From Acidimicrobiia bacterium (GTDB taxonomy: Bacteria; Acidobacteriota; Vicinamibacteria; Vicinamibacterales; UBA2999): a stretch of DNA of 34,842 bases. Both the position numbers and the translations under genes were made by a program. Position 1 is the first letter of the stretch. Each line of letters starts with the position of its first letter. The stretch is from contig VFZG01000037.1 in assembly GCA_016871275.1 (NCBI GenBank), positions 1 to 34,842 of the forward strand, given 5' to 3'. Under the pieces are notes generated by a model. That model saw only the letters and a list, made by a program, of their open reading frames with translations. It searched no databases and was not told the origin of the DNA. Positions 1-8,605 of this stretch are shown here, piece after piece.

Positions 1-670
1 CATACTCGGCATTGGCGCCAAGCGACAGCACCTGCACTTCTTCGATGGCATCGGTGTTGGGCCAGGGCCACGCGGCACCGGTGTACGGGGCGGTGAAGTC
101 GGTACCGTCGAGCAGGTAGAGGTTCTCGTTGGTCGCCGAGCCGAAGGCCTGCGAGCGCGAACTGGTCTGCGTGGACGGCGCGATGCCGGGCGAGGCGTTG
201 ATGAGGTCGAAGAAGGTGAAGCGTCGCACCGGGATGTTCTCGACCCACTCACGCGTGTAGTTGGTCGCCACCTGCGTGGAGGCCGAGTCGACCACGGGCG
301 CTTCCGCCGTGACCGTGATGGTCTCCTGCTGGGTGCTGACGTTCAACTGTACGGGCACTTCCTGGGTGGCCCCGAGCGCCACGGCAATACCCGTCTGCGT
401 CTTGGTGGCGAAGCTGGCGAGCTCTGCCGTGATTTCGTAGGTACCAGGCGCGAGGTTCGGGAAGCGGTACACACCCGACTCGTTCGTCACCGCGGTTGGA
501 GTGCCCTGCACGGCGGAGCCGCGCAGCGTCACGGTGACGCCCGGCAAGACGGCGCCGGACTCGTCGGTGACGACACCACGAATGTCGCCGGTGGTTCTTT
601 GCGCTAGAGCAGTCGGCGGCCCGACCAACAAGGCCGCGATCGCAAACATCCATGCCAGTCGAGAACGCAT
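1..670 (-). CDS. TonB-dependent receptor, Oar-like (5' part, runs off the left edge)
   Basis: Reading leftwards from the ATG at 670, an open frame of 223 codons continues to the window edge without a stop, so only the N-terminus is present. It begins with a signal peptide (MRSRLAWMFAIAALL, cleavage near TALAQ). A carboxypeptidase-regulatory/CNA-B-like beta-sandwich follows at residues ~28-115 (GDIRGVVTDESGAVLPGV, then GVYRFPNLAPGTYEI). The start of the plug domain comes next (DSASTQVATNYTREWVENIP, then NLYLLDGTDF). This order is standard for Oar-like outer-membrane receptors that take up large or complexed substrates with TonB energy. A run of eight G lies just upstream of the start on the coding strand and may stand in for a ribosome site. 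Substrate unknown; family call secure, barrel not visible. Confidence 0.9.
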   Translation of the reverse strand, partial: MRSRLAWMFAIAALLVGPPTALAQRTTGDIRGVVTDESGAVLPGVTVTLRGSAVQGTPTAVTNESGVYRFPNLAPGTYEITAELASFATKTQTGIAVALGATQEVPVQLNVSTQQETITVTAEAPVVDSASTQVATNYTREWVENIPVRRFTFFDLINASPGIAPSTQTSSRSQAFGSATNENLYLLDGTDFTAPYTGAAWPWPNTDAIEEVQVLSLGANAEY

Positions 671-748
671 GTACCCCCCCCACACGCCCCGGAGGAGTCG
701 GCAGACTCCCAGCCAAGACAGCAGACGCGGTTGGATTGTCTCCCCTTG

Positions 749-948
749 TCATGGGTGTGTCAAGACCGAACTGAACCGGACCTGGAAAGTCGGAGGGCTT
801 CCTATGAGCTCGGCCAGGTGATGCACGACCTGACGGGCCGTCCAGCCGCCGTCGCGATAGGCGTTATCGAGCGCGGCACCGGCGAGCGCGGCCAATGGCG
901 CGAAGTCCAGCTGCGCAAGGTCTCGACGCCATGGGACCGCGTGTGCCC
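749..948 (-). pseudogene. YfiT/DinB-family metal-dependent hydrolase fragment
   Basis: The minus strand encodes a short stretch reading LDNAYRDGGWTARQVVHHLA, the signature around the first His ligands of the YfiT/BstA branch of the DinB superfamily (thiol S-transferases or putative metal hydrolases). The normal protein is about 170 residues. Here only about 40 recognisable residues remain; after HLAEL the sequence leaves the family consensus and stops at 749-751. The upstream half of the gene is missing and is replaced by an unrelated plus-strand reading frame. I read it as a decayed remnant. The family call rests on one conserved block. Confidence 0.5.
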
Positions 949-1146
949 GCGGCGGCTGATGCGCCGCGGCAGATTCGCCAGGCCTACATCTCCATCATCC
1001 GCCCGTCGAACATCGAGCAGCTGCGGCGGCGCGATCTGCGTTCGCTGGCGCGCATGCGGGAGGAGTTCCCGGCGTTCTTCAGCCCGGCCACCGAGAACCG
1101 CATGACGGTGCGCACCACCCTGACGCCGTCGCCGCGGCGCCGTTAG
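895..1146 (+). pseudogene. 3' fragment of an unrecognised gene
   Basis: From about 950 to the TAG at 1144-1146 the plus-strand frame has strongly GC-biased third positions, like real genes in this window. It encodes an arginine-rich C-terminus (AYISIIRPSNIEQLRRRDLR, ending TPSPRRR). No start or domain is credible, because the 5' side runs directly into the YfiT-like remnant on the other strand. I do not recognise the family. The stop lies 1-4 bases inside the end of the MBL-fold gene on the opposite strand. Most likely a 3' remnant left by a rearrangement; it could also be a chance frame. Confidence 0.3.
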
Positions 1147-2522
1147 AGGCGGCGCAGGCGATGGTAGATGTGTTCGGTCGCCTTGTAGACCGCTGACTCG
1201 CGCGACACGTAAGAGCGCAGCAGGTTCTTCGACCGCGCCTCAATCTGGTCCCGCATCAGGTCGATCGCGCCTCTCCACCCCATGCGGCGGCGGTATTCGG
1301 CGAAATAGGCATCCAGCTCTGCTTGCGTCCTGGCGCGGCCGTTGTCCGCATACTTCGGCACGTAGGGGCAGAAGTCTGGATACAGGCCTCCCGGACCCCA
1401 ATCGCCGTGCAGCGTGGTCTTCATGAAGTTGCCAATCAGCATGTCGTCGAAGATCTCGTTGTCGACGGCGCACATCAGCGATCCGCGGGGCGCCTCGAAC
1501 GTCACGCCGCGATTGAACTTCTTGCGGGCCAGATCGATCGCATGATCCGTTCCGCCGACGCGCAGGTTGATGAAATCGAAACGCTCGGAGAGATGCTCGA
1601 TCGACTGGAAGTACTTTCGCGCGCGCGTCACCTCGTCGCTCGACAGTGGCTCGCTCCAGTTGTCGCCGAACGCCTCCGGCGGCACGATCGCATCGGCGGT
1701 CCGCTGGGCATCGATCGGCGTCCAGGTGTCGGTGACGCAATCAAAGCGCACGAACGCCGGCAGCAGCCTGGCGCGCTCCGACGCGAATCCGGCCGCGTAC
1801 TCCTCGAGCTCGTGGATGAACTCCTGCACCCACACGCTGTCGGCGCGCTGCATCTTGTGAAACGAACTGAACGGGATCACGTACGACACACCGAGGTGCT
1901 CGGCCTCGTGCTGAATAATTCCTCCGAGCGGCGCCCGCTGGGACTTCGGCACCAGCGGAATGCGGTTGCCCTGCTCGTCGAAGAAGTTCCGCATGTCGGC
2001 TTCGCCGGCAAACAGCTTCAGCAGGAACGACACCGGCGCGTGCCGGATCAGTTTCTTGAGATACCACTGCCAGCCGAGCGCGCCACCGTCGTTGAGGTCG
2101 ACGATCAGCCGGCCGTTGACGTCGACCAGCAGCACGCCGTCCTGGTTCATGTCCGAGATGCACAGGATGCGGATGTGGTCGGACAGCCTGGTCCAGACGT
2201 TGTCCTGGAGGATCCGGACGTCGTAGCCGCGGTCGCGCAGCCCTTCCCAGATGATCTGCCCGACGTGATTCGGCAGCAGGATCGTCTTGTCTTTCAGCCG
2301 CGACAACGATTCCTGGTTCAGGTGGTCAGGATGGCCGTGCGACAGCCACACGAATTCGCTGCCCTCAATCGCCGCCATCTGCTCCGCCGGAATCTCGTGA
2401 GAGAACGTCCAGCTGCCGAAATACGGCGCCCCGGCAATCCACGGATCGGTGATGAGGACGGGGCGACCCCCGTCGTAGGCAATGAGCGTGGCGTTGCCAA
2501 TCGTGTCGAACCCGATGTTCAT
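1143..2522 (-). CDS. MBL-fold metallo-hydrolase
   Basis: 459 residues from the ATG at 2522; a GTG twelve codons upstream (2558) is an alternative start. The N-terminal third is a metallo-beta-lactamase fold: a beta strand ending in the Asp of ITDPWIAGAP, then SHGHPDHL at residues 61-68, which matches HxHxDH and supplies the di-metal ligands. LIVDLNDGG is a likely further metal-ligand region, and HKMQR near residue 222 a candidate for the last His. The layout resembles the UlaG / NAPE-PLD / CMP-Neu5Ac-hydroxylase-like branch rather than true beta-lactamases. The long C-terminal half (residues ~260-459) carries no domain I can name. No signal peptide is visible, so it is probably cytoplasmic. 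It is divergent from the exported protein starting at 2772, with a 250-base gap. Substrate unknown; fold confident. Confidence 0.85.
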   Translation of the reverse strand: MNIGFDTIGNATLIAYDGGRPVLITDPWIAGAPYFGSWTFSHEIPAEQMAAIEGSEFVWLSHGHPDHLNQESLSRLKDKTILLPNHVGQIIWEGLRDRGYDVRILQDNVWTRLSDHIRILCISDMNQDGVLLVDVNGRLIVDLNDGGALGWQWYLKKLIRHAPVSFLLKLFAGEADMRNFFDEQGNRIPLVPKSQRAPLGGIIQHEAEHLGVSYVIPFSSFHKMQRADSVWVQEFIHELEEYAAGFASERARLLPAFVRFDCVTDTWTPIDAQRTADAIVPPEAFGDNWSEPLSSDEVTRARKYFQSIEHLSERFDFINLRVGGTDHAIDLARKKFNRGVTFEAPRGSLMCAVDNEIFDDMLIGNFMKTTLHGDWGPGGLYPDFCPYVPKYADNGRARTQAELDAYFAEYRRRMGWRGAIDLMRDQIEARSKNLLRSYVSRESAVYKATEHIYHRLRRL

Positions 2523-2771
2523 CGAATGGTCTGGCGGGGCACGCACGGTGCGCGCCACCCTTTGACCTATTGTCCTACATCCCGAACACCTCGACGACTG
2601 TCACACATCGCCGAGAGGCTGCCACCGGCCGCGGCGATGCCTGCCATTGCCGGCTCGCTCAGGAAGATGCGGGCATGGAAGCGGCGGACGCGGTGCGCCA
2701 CGTGACGCTCGGCGACAGGATCTGGACCGGCGTGACTTCACTTCGTCGTCATCCTGTCGCATAATCGAGCC
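2523..2771. other. Divergent intergenic region
   Basis: About 250 bases between two divergently read genes, presumably holding both promoters. I see no clear -35/-10 pair, operator palindrome or RNA gene. Short open frames here have no family resemblance. Confidence 0.4.
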
Positions 2772-3239
2772 TTGCGAATTGTCGGATTTCTCGTCTCGAT
2801 CGCGCTGTCTGGCTCCTGCGTCGACGGCCAGCGCACGGCAGCACCGCAGGTGACGGCGTCCTCCGCGCCGCGCGACGCGCAGCACCAGGGCGTGACCGAG
2901 CCGCACGGCGATCACTCGCCGCATCATGGTGGCATGGTTCTCATGCAGGGCGACGTGCACTACGAAATCGTACTCGCACCCTCCGGCCGGCATGAAGTGT
3001 GGTTCAGCGATGCCGTGCGCAACGAACTGCCGGCCTCCGTAGCCAGCGGCGTTGCCATGGACGTGCTGCGTCCCGGCGCCGCCGCCGAGGCCGTCGCTTT
3101 GACCATCGACGATGCGGGCGAGGCGTGGGTGGCAAGCGCGCGGCCGCTCGACGGCGAGGGCATCTTCGTGAAACTGCGCTACAAGCTGCAAGGTGAACCG
3201 CACGAGATCGAGATTCCGTACGTTGCCACCCCGAAGTAG
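2772..3239 (+). CDS. Exported His-rich small protein, function unknown
   Basis: 155 residues from a TTG start; the start is uncertain because no ribosome site is evident. The N-terminus is a short hydrophobic signal (MRIVGFLVSIALSGSC) with a weak lipobox-like Cys at residue 16, so it may be a lipoprotein. Next comes a histidine cluster (HGDHSPHHGG, residues ~45-54), then a compact beta-rich domain (GDVHYEIVLAPSGRHEVWFS, ending EIEIPYV). HHGG followed by a strand resembles small periplasmic proteins found with copper or other metal efflux systems, which suggests metal binding, but I cannot assign a family. It ends 6 bases before the convergent stop of the ABC operon, with no terminator between. 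Confidence 0.7.
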   Translation: MRIVGFLVSIALSGSCVDGQRTAAPQVTASSAPRDAQHQGVTEPHGDHSPHHGGMVLMQGDVHYEIVLAPSGRHEVWFSDAVRNELPASVASGVAMDVLRPGAAAEAVALTIDDAGEAWVASARPLDGEGIFVKLRYKLQGEPHEIEIPYVATPK

Positions 3240-3245
3240 CGGCGC

Positions 3246-4628
3246 CTATTCGTGTCGCAGTGCGTTGATGGGGTCGAGCTGTGACGCTCGCCGCGCCGGG
3301 TAGTAACCGAACAGCACGCCGACCGCCGCGGCAATCACGAACGCCAGCGCGACGGAATCGGGCGAAATTTCGGTCGGCCATTCCAGAAACGCCGTCAATC
3401 CTCTCGCCGCGGCGACGCCCGCGAAGATGCCCGCGATTCCGCCCAGCAGACTGAGGACCGTCGCTTCGACGAGGAACTGCAGCAGCACCTCGCTGCGCGT
3501 GGCACCCACCGCCAGCCGCAGTCCGATCTCGCGCGTGCGTTCGGTCACCGAGATCAACATCACGTTCATGATGCCGATGCCGCCGACAATTAAGGAGATG
3601 CCGGCAATGCTGCCGAGCAGAGCCGTCATGGTCGTCCCGGCCCGGTTCAACGTGCCCGCCATCTCTTCCGTCGTGACGGAATCGAGCTTGGGCATGTTGG
3701 CCAGCGCAAAGGCCGCCACCTCCGTGTAGAGCCCTTTCGTCATCTGCTGCGCGGCCAGGGTCCGCACCACGAAATCGTCCGGCTGCGCCCCGCCGCCAGC
3801 CGCGCCGCTATTTGGTCCCTGCAATCCGCCGAGAGCCCCGGACGCGCGTGCGGCGCTCGTGGCAATAGACTTGGCGTGGCGGGACCGCAGCAGCGTTGTG
3901 ACCTGATCGGCGACGCGCGTGGCCACTCCCGCTTCGGTGACGCCGACGGTGATCTGCTGCAGATGCGTGCGTGCGGTCAACCGTCCCAGTGTCGTGACCG
4001 GAACGAAGATGCCCTCGTCGTGGTCCCGGGACACGGCGCGGATCCACCCGACAATCTCGAACGGCTGCTCGTGGATCTGCACGCGCCGGCCCACCGGATC
4101 CACGCCATCGCCAAACAATCGCGCACCCAGCACGCGGCCAATGACCGCCGTCGCACGACCGCTCTCGACAGCGTCACGCGACAACGGTCGGCCGCTGAGA
4201 AAGATCCAGCCGTGAATATCGGCGCTCGCCGGCTCAGTGCCGAGCACGACGGCGAAGGCACGCGCCTGTGCACTGGCGGTCACCCACGTTCGGGATCGCA
4301 GCTCGGCGGCGACATGCAGGACCTCTGGTATCTCCGCGATCGCGGCGGCATCCTCGCGCGTCAGCGTGGTCGCGGCTCCGAGCCCCGAGGCGATGTTGAC
4401 GCTTTCGCCGCCGCGGATGAAGTTCCCGGCACTGACCTGCACGATGCTGGTCCCGGCCGAGCGCAGCGTCCGCTCCATCGACGCACGCGCGCCCTTGCCG
4501 AGGGCCAGCATGGCGATGACCGCCGCGACGCCAATGACTACGCCCAGCGCTGTAAGCACGGTGCGCAGCCGGTGTCGCCCGAGCGCGCGCCAGGCGATGT
4601 GCGCGGAGGCCAGCAGGAAGCGGATCAC
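3246..4628 (-). CDS. ABC transporter permease, MacB/FtsX type (second permease)
   Basis: 460 residues from the GTG at 4628. This start is chosen because GTGA overlaps the stop of the upstream permease by four bases, giving translational coupling; a longer frame upstream is only the other gene's shadow. TM1 is at ~20-45 (LTALGVVIGVAAVIAMLALG), followed by a large periplasmic MacB_PCD domain at ~50-320. The FtsX core holds three TM helices at ~330-450, including IAGISLIVGGIGIMNVMLIS and the coupling motif SVTERTREIGLRLAVGATRS. It ends YYPARRASQLDPINALRHE, the usual MacB tail. These mechanotransmission permeases do not form a channel: they pull or release lipoproteins, drugs or peptides at the outer face of the inner membrane. 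Probably a heterodimer with the product of 4625-6136. Confidence 0.93.
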   Translation of the reverse strand: MIRFLLASAHIAWRALGRHRLRTVLTALGVVIGVAAVIAMLALGKGARASMERTLRSAGTSIVQVSAGNFIRGGESVNIASGLGAATTLTREDAAAIAEIPEVLHVAAELRSRTWVTASAQARAFAVVLGTEPASADIHGWIFLSGRPLSRDAVESGRATAVIGRVLGARLFGDGVDPVGRRVQIHEQPFEIVGWIRAVSRDHDEGIFVPVTTLGRLTARTHLQQITVGVTEAGVATRVADQVTTLLRSRHAKSIATSAARASGALGGLQGPNSGAAGGGAQPDDFVVRTLAAQQMTKGLYTEVAAFALANMPKLDSVTTEEMAGTLNRAGTTMTALLGSIAGISLIVGGIGIMNVMLISVTERTREIGLRLAVGATRSEVLLQFLVEATVLSLLGGIAGIFAGVAAARGLTAFLEWPTEISPDSVALAFVIAAAVGVLFGYYPARRASQLDPINALRHE

Positions 4629-6136
4629 TCGTAGCGCAATGCCGCAATTGGATCGAGCGACGCCGCGCGGCGCGCCGGATACCAGCCGAAGAATACGCCG
4701 ACCGCCGCCGCCACACCGAAGGCGATCAGGACGGCACCTGGCGTCACAACCGTCGCCCACTGCAGCGTGCTCGAGATTGTCAAAGACGTGACGATCCCGG
4801 CCACGATCCCGACTATGCCGCCGGCCAGGCTGATGGCAGTGGCTTCAATCAGGAATTGTCGCATCACATCGCGTGCACGCGCGCCGACTGCGAGCCGCAG
4901 GCCGATCTCGCGGGTGCGCTCGGTGACCGACAGCAGGGTGATGTTCATGATGCCAATGCCGCCGACCAGCAACGATACCGCCGCCACGGCGGCGAGCAGC
5001 CACCGCATGGTCCGGCTCGCGCGCTCCAGCGTGCCGGCCAGCTGCTCGAGCGTCACCCGCTCGAGTTCGCGCACGTTGCCGGCAATGGCCGCGGCGACGT
5101 TCGGGGGGAGTCCGCCCGTCGTAATGGCCCGGGTGGCTTGTGTCGCGATGGTGAAGTCATCCGGCTGCGTATCGGTAATGCCATGCCGCTGCCTGAGCAG
5201 CGCGGCAATGCGCTTGGAGAGCGCGCTGACCTCGCCGGTGGAAGCGGCGGTGACCGTAATGTCGTTGAGCTTGCTCAGGTTCAACAGACGATGCGTCGTG
5301 GTGTACGGCATGTAGACCGCGTCGAACTCGTCGTCTCCGGGGGCAGGACGGACAACCCAGCTGGCGCTGGTGACCACACCGACGATGCGGAAGGGCTGCT
5401 TCCATAGCGTGATCGTCTGCCCGACCGGATCGATGGCGCCGAACAGCTTCTCCGCCACCACCTGGCCGAGCACCATCACCTGCTCGGCGTCGTCCTGCTC
5501 GCCATCTGAGAAGAACCGGCCGTGCTTCAGCGTCCAGGTGCGCTTGATGTCCAGCAGTTGCCGGTCGGTGCCGTGCATGCGAGTGAACCAGCGTTTATCA
5601 TCGTGAAATACCCGCGCGTTGGCGTGTACACCGCACGCCACGTACTGAACGCCGTCGAGGCGGCGGATGGCTTCGGCGTCCGCGAATGTCAGCGTGGCCG
5701 CGGCGCCGAGGCCGGCTTCGAGATCACCCAGCCGCTGCCACGCGAGCGGATGGTCATGCTTCTCCATGGGATCGTCTTCCGGATGGCTGGCCAGCACGAT
5801 GTCGTCCACCACCTGGGGTAGCAATACCCGCCGGGGCCTTGGCGCCGCCAGCAGGCGGCGGGCATCGGCTTGGTGGGCCACGGCGGCGCCGGTGTCGTCC
5901 ACCTTCGGCTTCCAATTGCCGGCGGTGACCGTGATCTGGTTCAGGCCCGCGGCGCGGACCTGCTGCTCGATGGAACGCTGTGCACCGGCGCCGACCGCCA
6001 GCATGGTCAACACGGTGGCGACACCAACCGCGATCCCCAGCAGAGTCAGCCCCGTCTGCAGACGGTTCCGCGTCAACGCGTTCACGGCGATAGCTACAGA
6101 CGGATGCACGCCGCGCAGGCGTGTCACGATGCGCAT
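4625..6136 (-). CDS. ABC transporter permease, MacB/FtsX type (first permease)
   Basis: 503 residues. The ATG at 6136 overlaps the 3' end of the ATPase gene by 13 bases. TM1 is at ~28-50 (LTLLGIAVGVATVLTMLAVG). A MacB_PCD periplasmic domain spans ~55-360. The FtsX core follows at ~375-490 with VSLLVGGIGIMNITLLSVTE, then TREIGLRLAVGARARDVM. It ends FGWYPARRAASLDPIAALRYE. Compared with its partner it carries an extra charged, His/Asp-rich stretch at residues ~112-140 (HPEDDPMEKHDHPLAWQRLG) in the early periplasmic domain. The pair of different permeases plus a separate ATPase points to a heteromeric transporter. No HlyD-type adaptor or TolC gene is in the window, so whether it is a tripartite exporter cannot be told. 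Confidence 0.93.
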   Translation of the reverse strand: MRIVTRLRGVHPSVAIAVNALTRNRLQTGLTLLGIAVGVATVLTMLAVGAGAQRSIEQQVRAAGLNQITVTAGNWKPKVDDTGAAVAHQADARRLLAAPRPRRVLLPQVVDDIVLASHPEDDPMEKHDHPLAWQRLGDLEAGLGAAATLTFADAEAIRRLDGVQYVACGVHANARVFHDDKRWFTRMHGTDRQLLDIKRTWTLKHGRFFSDGEQDDAEQVMVLGQVVAEKLFGAIDPVGQTITLWKQPFRIVGVVTSASWVVRPAPGDDEFDAVYMPYTTTHRLLNLSKLNDITVTAASTGEVSALSKRIAALLRQRHGITDTQPDDFTIATQATRAITTGGLPPNVAAAIAGNVRELERVTLEQLAGTLERASRTMRWLLAAVAAVSLLVGGIGIMNITLLSVTERTREIGLRLAVGARARDVMRQFLIEATAISLAGGIVGIVAGIVTSLTISSTLQWATVVTPGAVLIAFGVAAAVGVFFGWYPARRAASLDPIAALRYE

Positions 6137-6843
6137 GTCGTCGGCGCTGCTACGCGCTCGCCCTCTCGGTCAAGGTTCACGCGGCCATCCTTGAAATCGA
6201 TGGTTCGCGTGCCCCAGGCCGCAATATCGCGTTCGTGCGTGATGACCAGTAGCGTCAGCCCATGCGCGTCGCGCAACCGTGCAAAGACCTCCATGACTTC
6301 GTGGCTGGTGTCGGTGTCCAGGTTGCCGGTGGGTTCGTCCGCCAGCAACAGCTTTGGGTGGTTGACCAGCGCCCGCGCGATGGCCACGCGCTGCTGCTGG
6401 CCGCCGGAGAGCTGGTTGGGATGGTGTTCTTCGCGATCCGACAGCCCGACGATCGCCAGGGCACGCCGCGCCCGGTCGCGCCGTTCTGCAGCGCGCAGTG
6501 CGCCACCGCGCGTGTAGAGCAGCGGCAGTTCGACGTTTTCGAGCGCCGACGCTCGCGCCAGCAGGTTGAAACCCTGAAACACGAAGCCAATCGTTTCGTT
6601 CCGCACGCGAGCGAGTTCGTCGGCGGGCAGATTGGACACGTCGCGGCTGTCAAGGAGGTAATGACCCCGGGTCGGCCGATCGAGACAGCCAAGAATGTGC
6701 ATGAACGTGGACTTCCCGGAACCGGACGGACCGACTACGGTCACAAACTCACGCGCCGCGATATCCAGCGTGATGCCGCGCAAAGCGTGAATCACGTGAT
6801 CGCCGACGTGGTACTCCTTTTCCAGGTCGCGAACCGCGATCAA
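6124..6843 (-). CDS. ABC transporter ATP-binding protein, MacB/LolD type
   Basis: 239 residues from a TTG start at 6843. The start is set by TTGA, which overlaps the peptidase stop by four bases, and by the normal family N-terminus (MIAVRDLEKEYHVGDHVIHA). Walker A is GPSGSGKS at 38-45, Q-loop Gln90, signature LSGGQQQRVAIARAL from 145, Walker B LLLADEPTGNLD from 165 and switch His203 (ITHERD). All catalytic residues are present. VFQGFNLL after the Q-loop and EPTGNLD are typical of the LolD/MacB group. It should sit on the cytoplasmic face and power the two permeases encoded directly downstream. Confidence 0.95.
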   Translation of the reverse strand: MIAVRDLEKEYHVGDHVIHALRGITLDIAAREFVTVVGPSGSGKSTFMHILGCLDRPTRGHYLLDSRDVSNLPADELARVRNETIGFVFQGFNLLARASALENVELPLLYTRGGALRAAERRDRARRALAIVGLSDREEHHPNQLSGGQQQRVAIARALVNHPKLLLADEPTGNLDTDTSHEVMEVFARLRDAHGLTLLVITHERDIAAWGTRTIDFKDGRVNLDREGERVAAPTTCAS

Positions 6844-8522
6844 GGGGTGGCCGCTCCCTTCGCGGGGATCCTGCCGGCGAACGCATAGAGCAGCGTGGCC
6901 ACGGCCTTTTCGGCTCCTGCCATGCCGTAGACCTTGCCCGCGCCTTCAATGACGTAATACTCGTTGGCGGCATGAGCGCGACCGCCCAACCCGGCGCCGC
7001 CGCTGACGATGGGCACACCCTTGAAGGGCGAGATCCGCTCACCGATCTCGCCATCGCCGAACATGTAGGCCGGCCAGTAGCCGCCGGCGCCGCCGCCGCC
7101 CCCGCCGATACCCCAGTCGGCGCGCAGTTGCCCGTGTGGGATGTTCATTATTTCGTAGGTGCGCTTCATCGCTTCGCCAATCGGCGTCGCCGATTTCATC
7201 TTCGCCCACGGCACGTCGCCGATCACCTTGATCTCAACGTCTGCGTAGCCGTTCTTGTCGAGCTGGGCGCGGAGTTTCTTGACGATGCCGGGGCCGGTCA
7301 TGTTGGGCACGTAGCGGAAGTTGTGCTTGGAGGTGATCTTATTCGGCAGAATGGCGCCGGCGCCGCCGGCATACATGTTGCCGCCCCAGATGCCATCGAT
7401 GTTGAAGGACGTGCCGTGGCGCTGCATTCTCAACATCGTGAACGGATCGTCAGCAATAAATCTTGCGACTCCCACATTGGTCGCGGCGATCTCGAGGTCG
7501 ACGTTCGCGGCTGCGGTCTTGAGCGATGCCGTCTCCTCCGCTGACAGCGGCTGCATGTTCTCGTAGAAGCCGTCGATCAACGGCGTGTTGCCGTCGTCCG
7601 ACACCAGCGAGGCCAGCATCTTCATGTGGCGCCACGCCGGACTGTCGACGCTGCGCTTGTTGCTGCCGTGGATGTCGGAATCGGTGGGACCCCGGCCCCA
7701 TGACTTGCCGCTGGTGGTGAGTTCCACGTAGACGCACCCTTCGGAACCACCACCGTAGCCGCCGCCGCCGCTCTGCGACTGGCCGCCGAACAAGTACATC
7801 GCGTCGGCGCCTTCGAGCAGTTCGGGATGGTCTTTCACCCACTTGCGGAGGCCGATATCCATGCGCTCCTCGTCGCCTTCGGCGACGATTATCAAATTGA
7901 CGGGGAGCTTACCGTGCACCGCCTTGATGGCGCGGAAGGCGTTGAGCTGCGCCATCTGCGGGCCCTTCGAATTGGTCGCGCCGCGGCCAATCAGAACCTT
8001 CTTAAACGGTGCTTGTTCGACGAGCCGCGCCTCAAACGGCGGATTGTGCCAGGCGTCGGGCTGCGTGATGGGCATGGTGTCGTACATCCAGTAGATCATC
8101 AGGGTCTTCTCCGCCCCCTCGTCGCACTTGGCGTAGACGACAGGATTGCCCGGGGTGCCGTACTCTGTCACGCCGACGTCGTAAACCTGCGACTGCTGAC
8201 AGCCGAGTTCATCGAAGAACCCCTTCACCATCTCGGCCGACTCTGGGATGCCCTCGCCGGAGTTGGAGATGCTCGGCTGCTGAATCCACTTCTGCAGATT
8301 GTGAACATGGGCGTCGATGTTCGTATCGATGTGCGCATAGACCTTCTGCAGGTCCGGAGGCACCTGGCCCATGTCGGGCTGAATCTCCTCGTCGCCCGCC
8401 GGTCGAACACCCAGATTGGGTGTTGGCGCCGTGCCCGGTGTGGCCTGGTCATCGGGCGTGGCGCGCGCGCAGGCCGCGTGCAGCGCCAAGGTTACGACAA
8501 GTGCAAGTGAGAACCGGGTCAT
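6840..8522 (-). CDS. M20-family peptidase homologue with altered metal site, exported
   Basis: 560 residues. It has an N-terminal signal (MTRFSLALVVTLALHAACA, possibly a lipoprotein with Cys18) and an M20 fold. The usual first-ligand motif (G-H-x-D-x-x-P) reads YWMYDTMP at 144-151, with Met146 in place of the His ligand. The bridging-Asp motif (RGxxDxKG) reads RGATNSKG with Asn184. The Glu pair is kept (AEGDEE, 214-219). The region that normally supplies the next Asp reads AMYLFGG. The last His is kept (GRAHAANE, His517), and the dimer-domain His285 (SDIHGS) is also present. So three of five metal ligands appear changed, and activity may be lost or altered. It is the first gene of the ABC operon, ending in a 4-base overlap with the ATPase. 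Confidence 0.88.
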   Translation of the reverse strand: MTRFSLALVVTLALHAACARATPDDQATPGTAPTPNLGVRPAGDEEIQPDMGQVPPDLQKVYAHIDTNIDAHVHNLQKWIQQPSISNSGEGIPESAEMVKGFFDELGCQQSQVYDVGVTEYGTPGNPVVYAKCDEGAEKTLMIYWMYDTMPITQPDAWHNPPFEARLVEQAPFKKVLIGRGATNSKGPQMAQLNAFRAIKAVHGKLPVNLIIVAEGDEERMDIGLRKWVKDHPELLEGADAMYLFGGQSQSGGGGYGGGSEGCVYVELTTSGKSWGRGPTDSDIHGSNKRSVDSPAWRHMKMLASLVSDDGNTPLIDGFYENMQPLSAEETASLKTAAANVDLEIAATNVGVARFIADDPFTMLRMQRHGTSFNIDGIWGGNMYAGGAGAILPNKITSKHNFRYVPNMTGPGIVKKLRAQLDKNGYADVEIKVIGDVPWAKMKSATPIGEAMKRTYEIMNIPHGQLRADWGIGGGGGGAGGYWPAYMFGDGEIGERISPFKGVPIVSGGAGLGGRAHAANEYYVIEGAGKVYGMAGAEKAVATLLYAFAGRIPAKGAATP

Positions 8523-8605
8523 GGAGCCTCCGTGGGTTGCTGCGCATTGTGGTGCTCAGACGACGGGGTAAGTCAAGGCATTACATGTGATGATGACACC
8601 CAGAG

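Noticed and set aside
1323-2705. 460-codon plus-strand frame opposite the MBL-fold gene
   Set aside because: Low-complexity Arg/Val/His composition and no motif, while the minus-strand frame has intact metal-ligand motifs.
3004-3381. Minus-strand frame spanning the convergent gene ends
   Set aside because: It crosses two real 3' ends and is Arg-rich; no start signal.
4628-4760. 44-residue N-terminal extension of the second permease
   Set aside because: It overlaps the conserved tail of the first permease, and the GTGA coupling at 4625-4628 gives a normal-length MacB-type protein.
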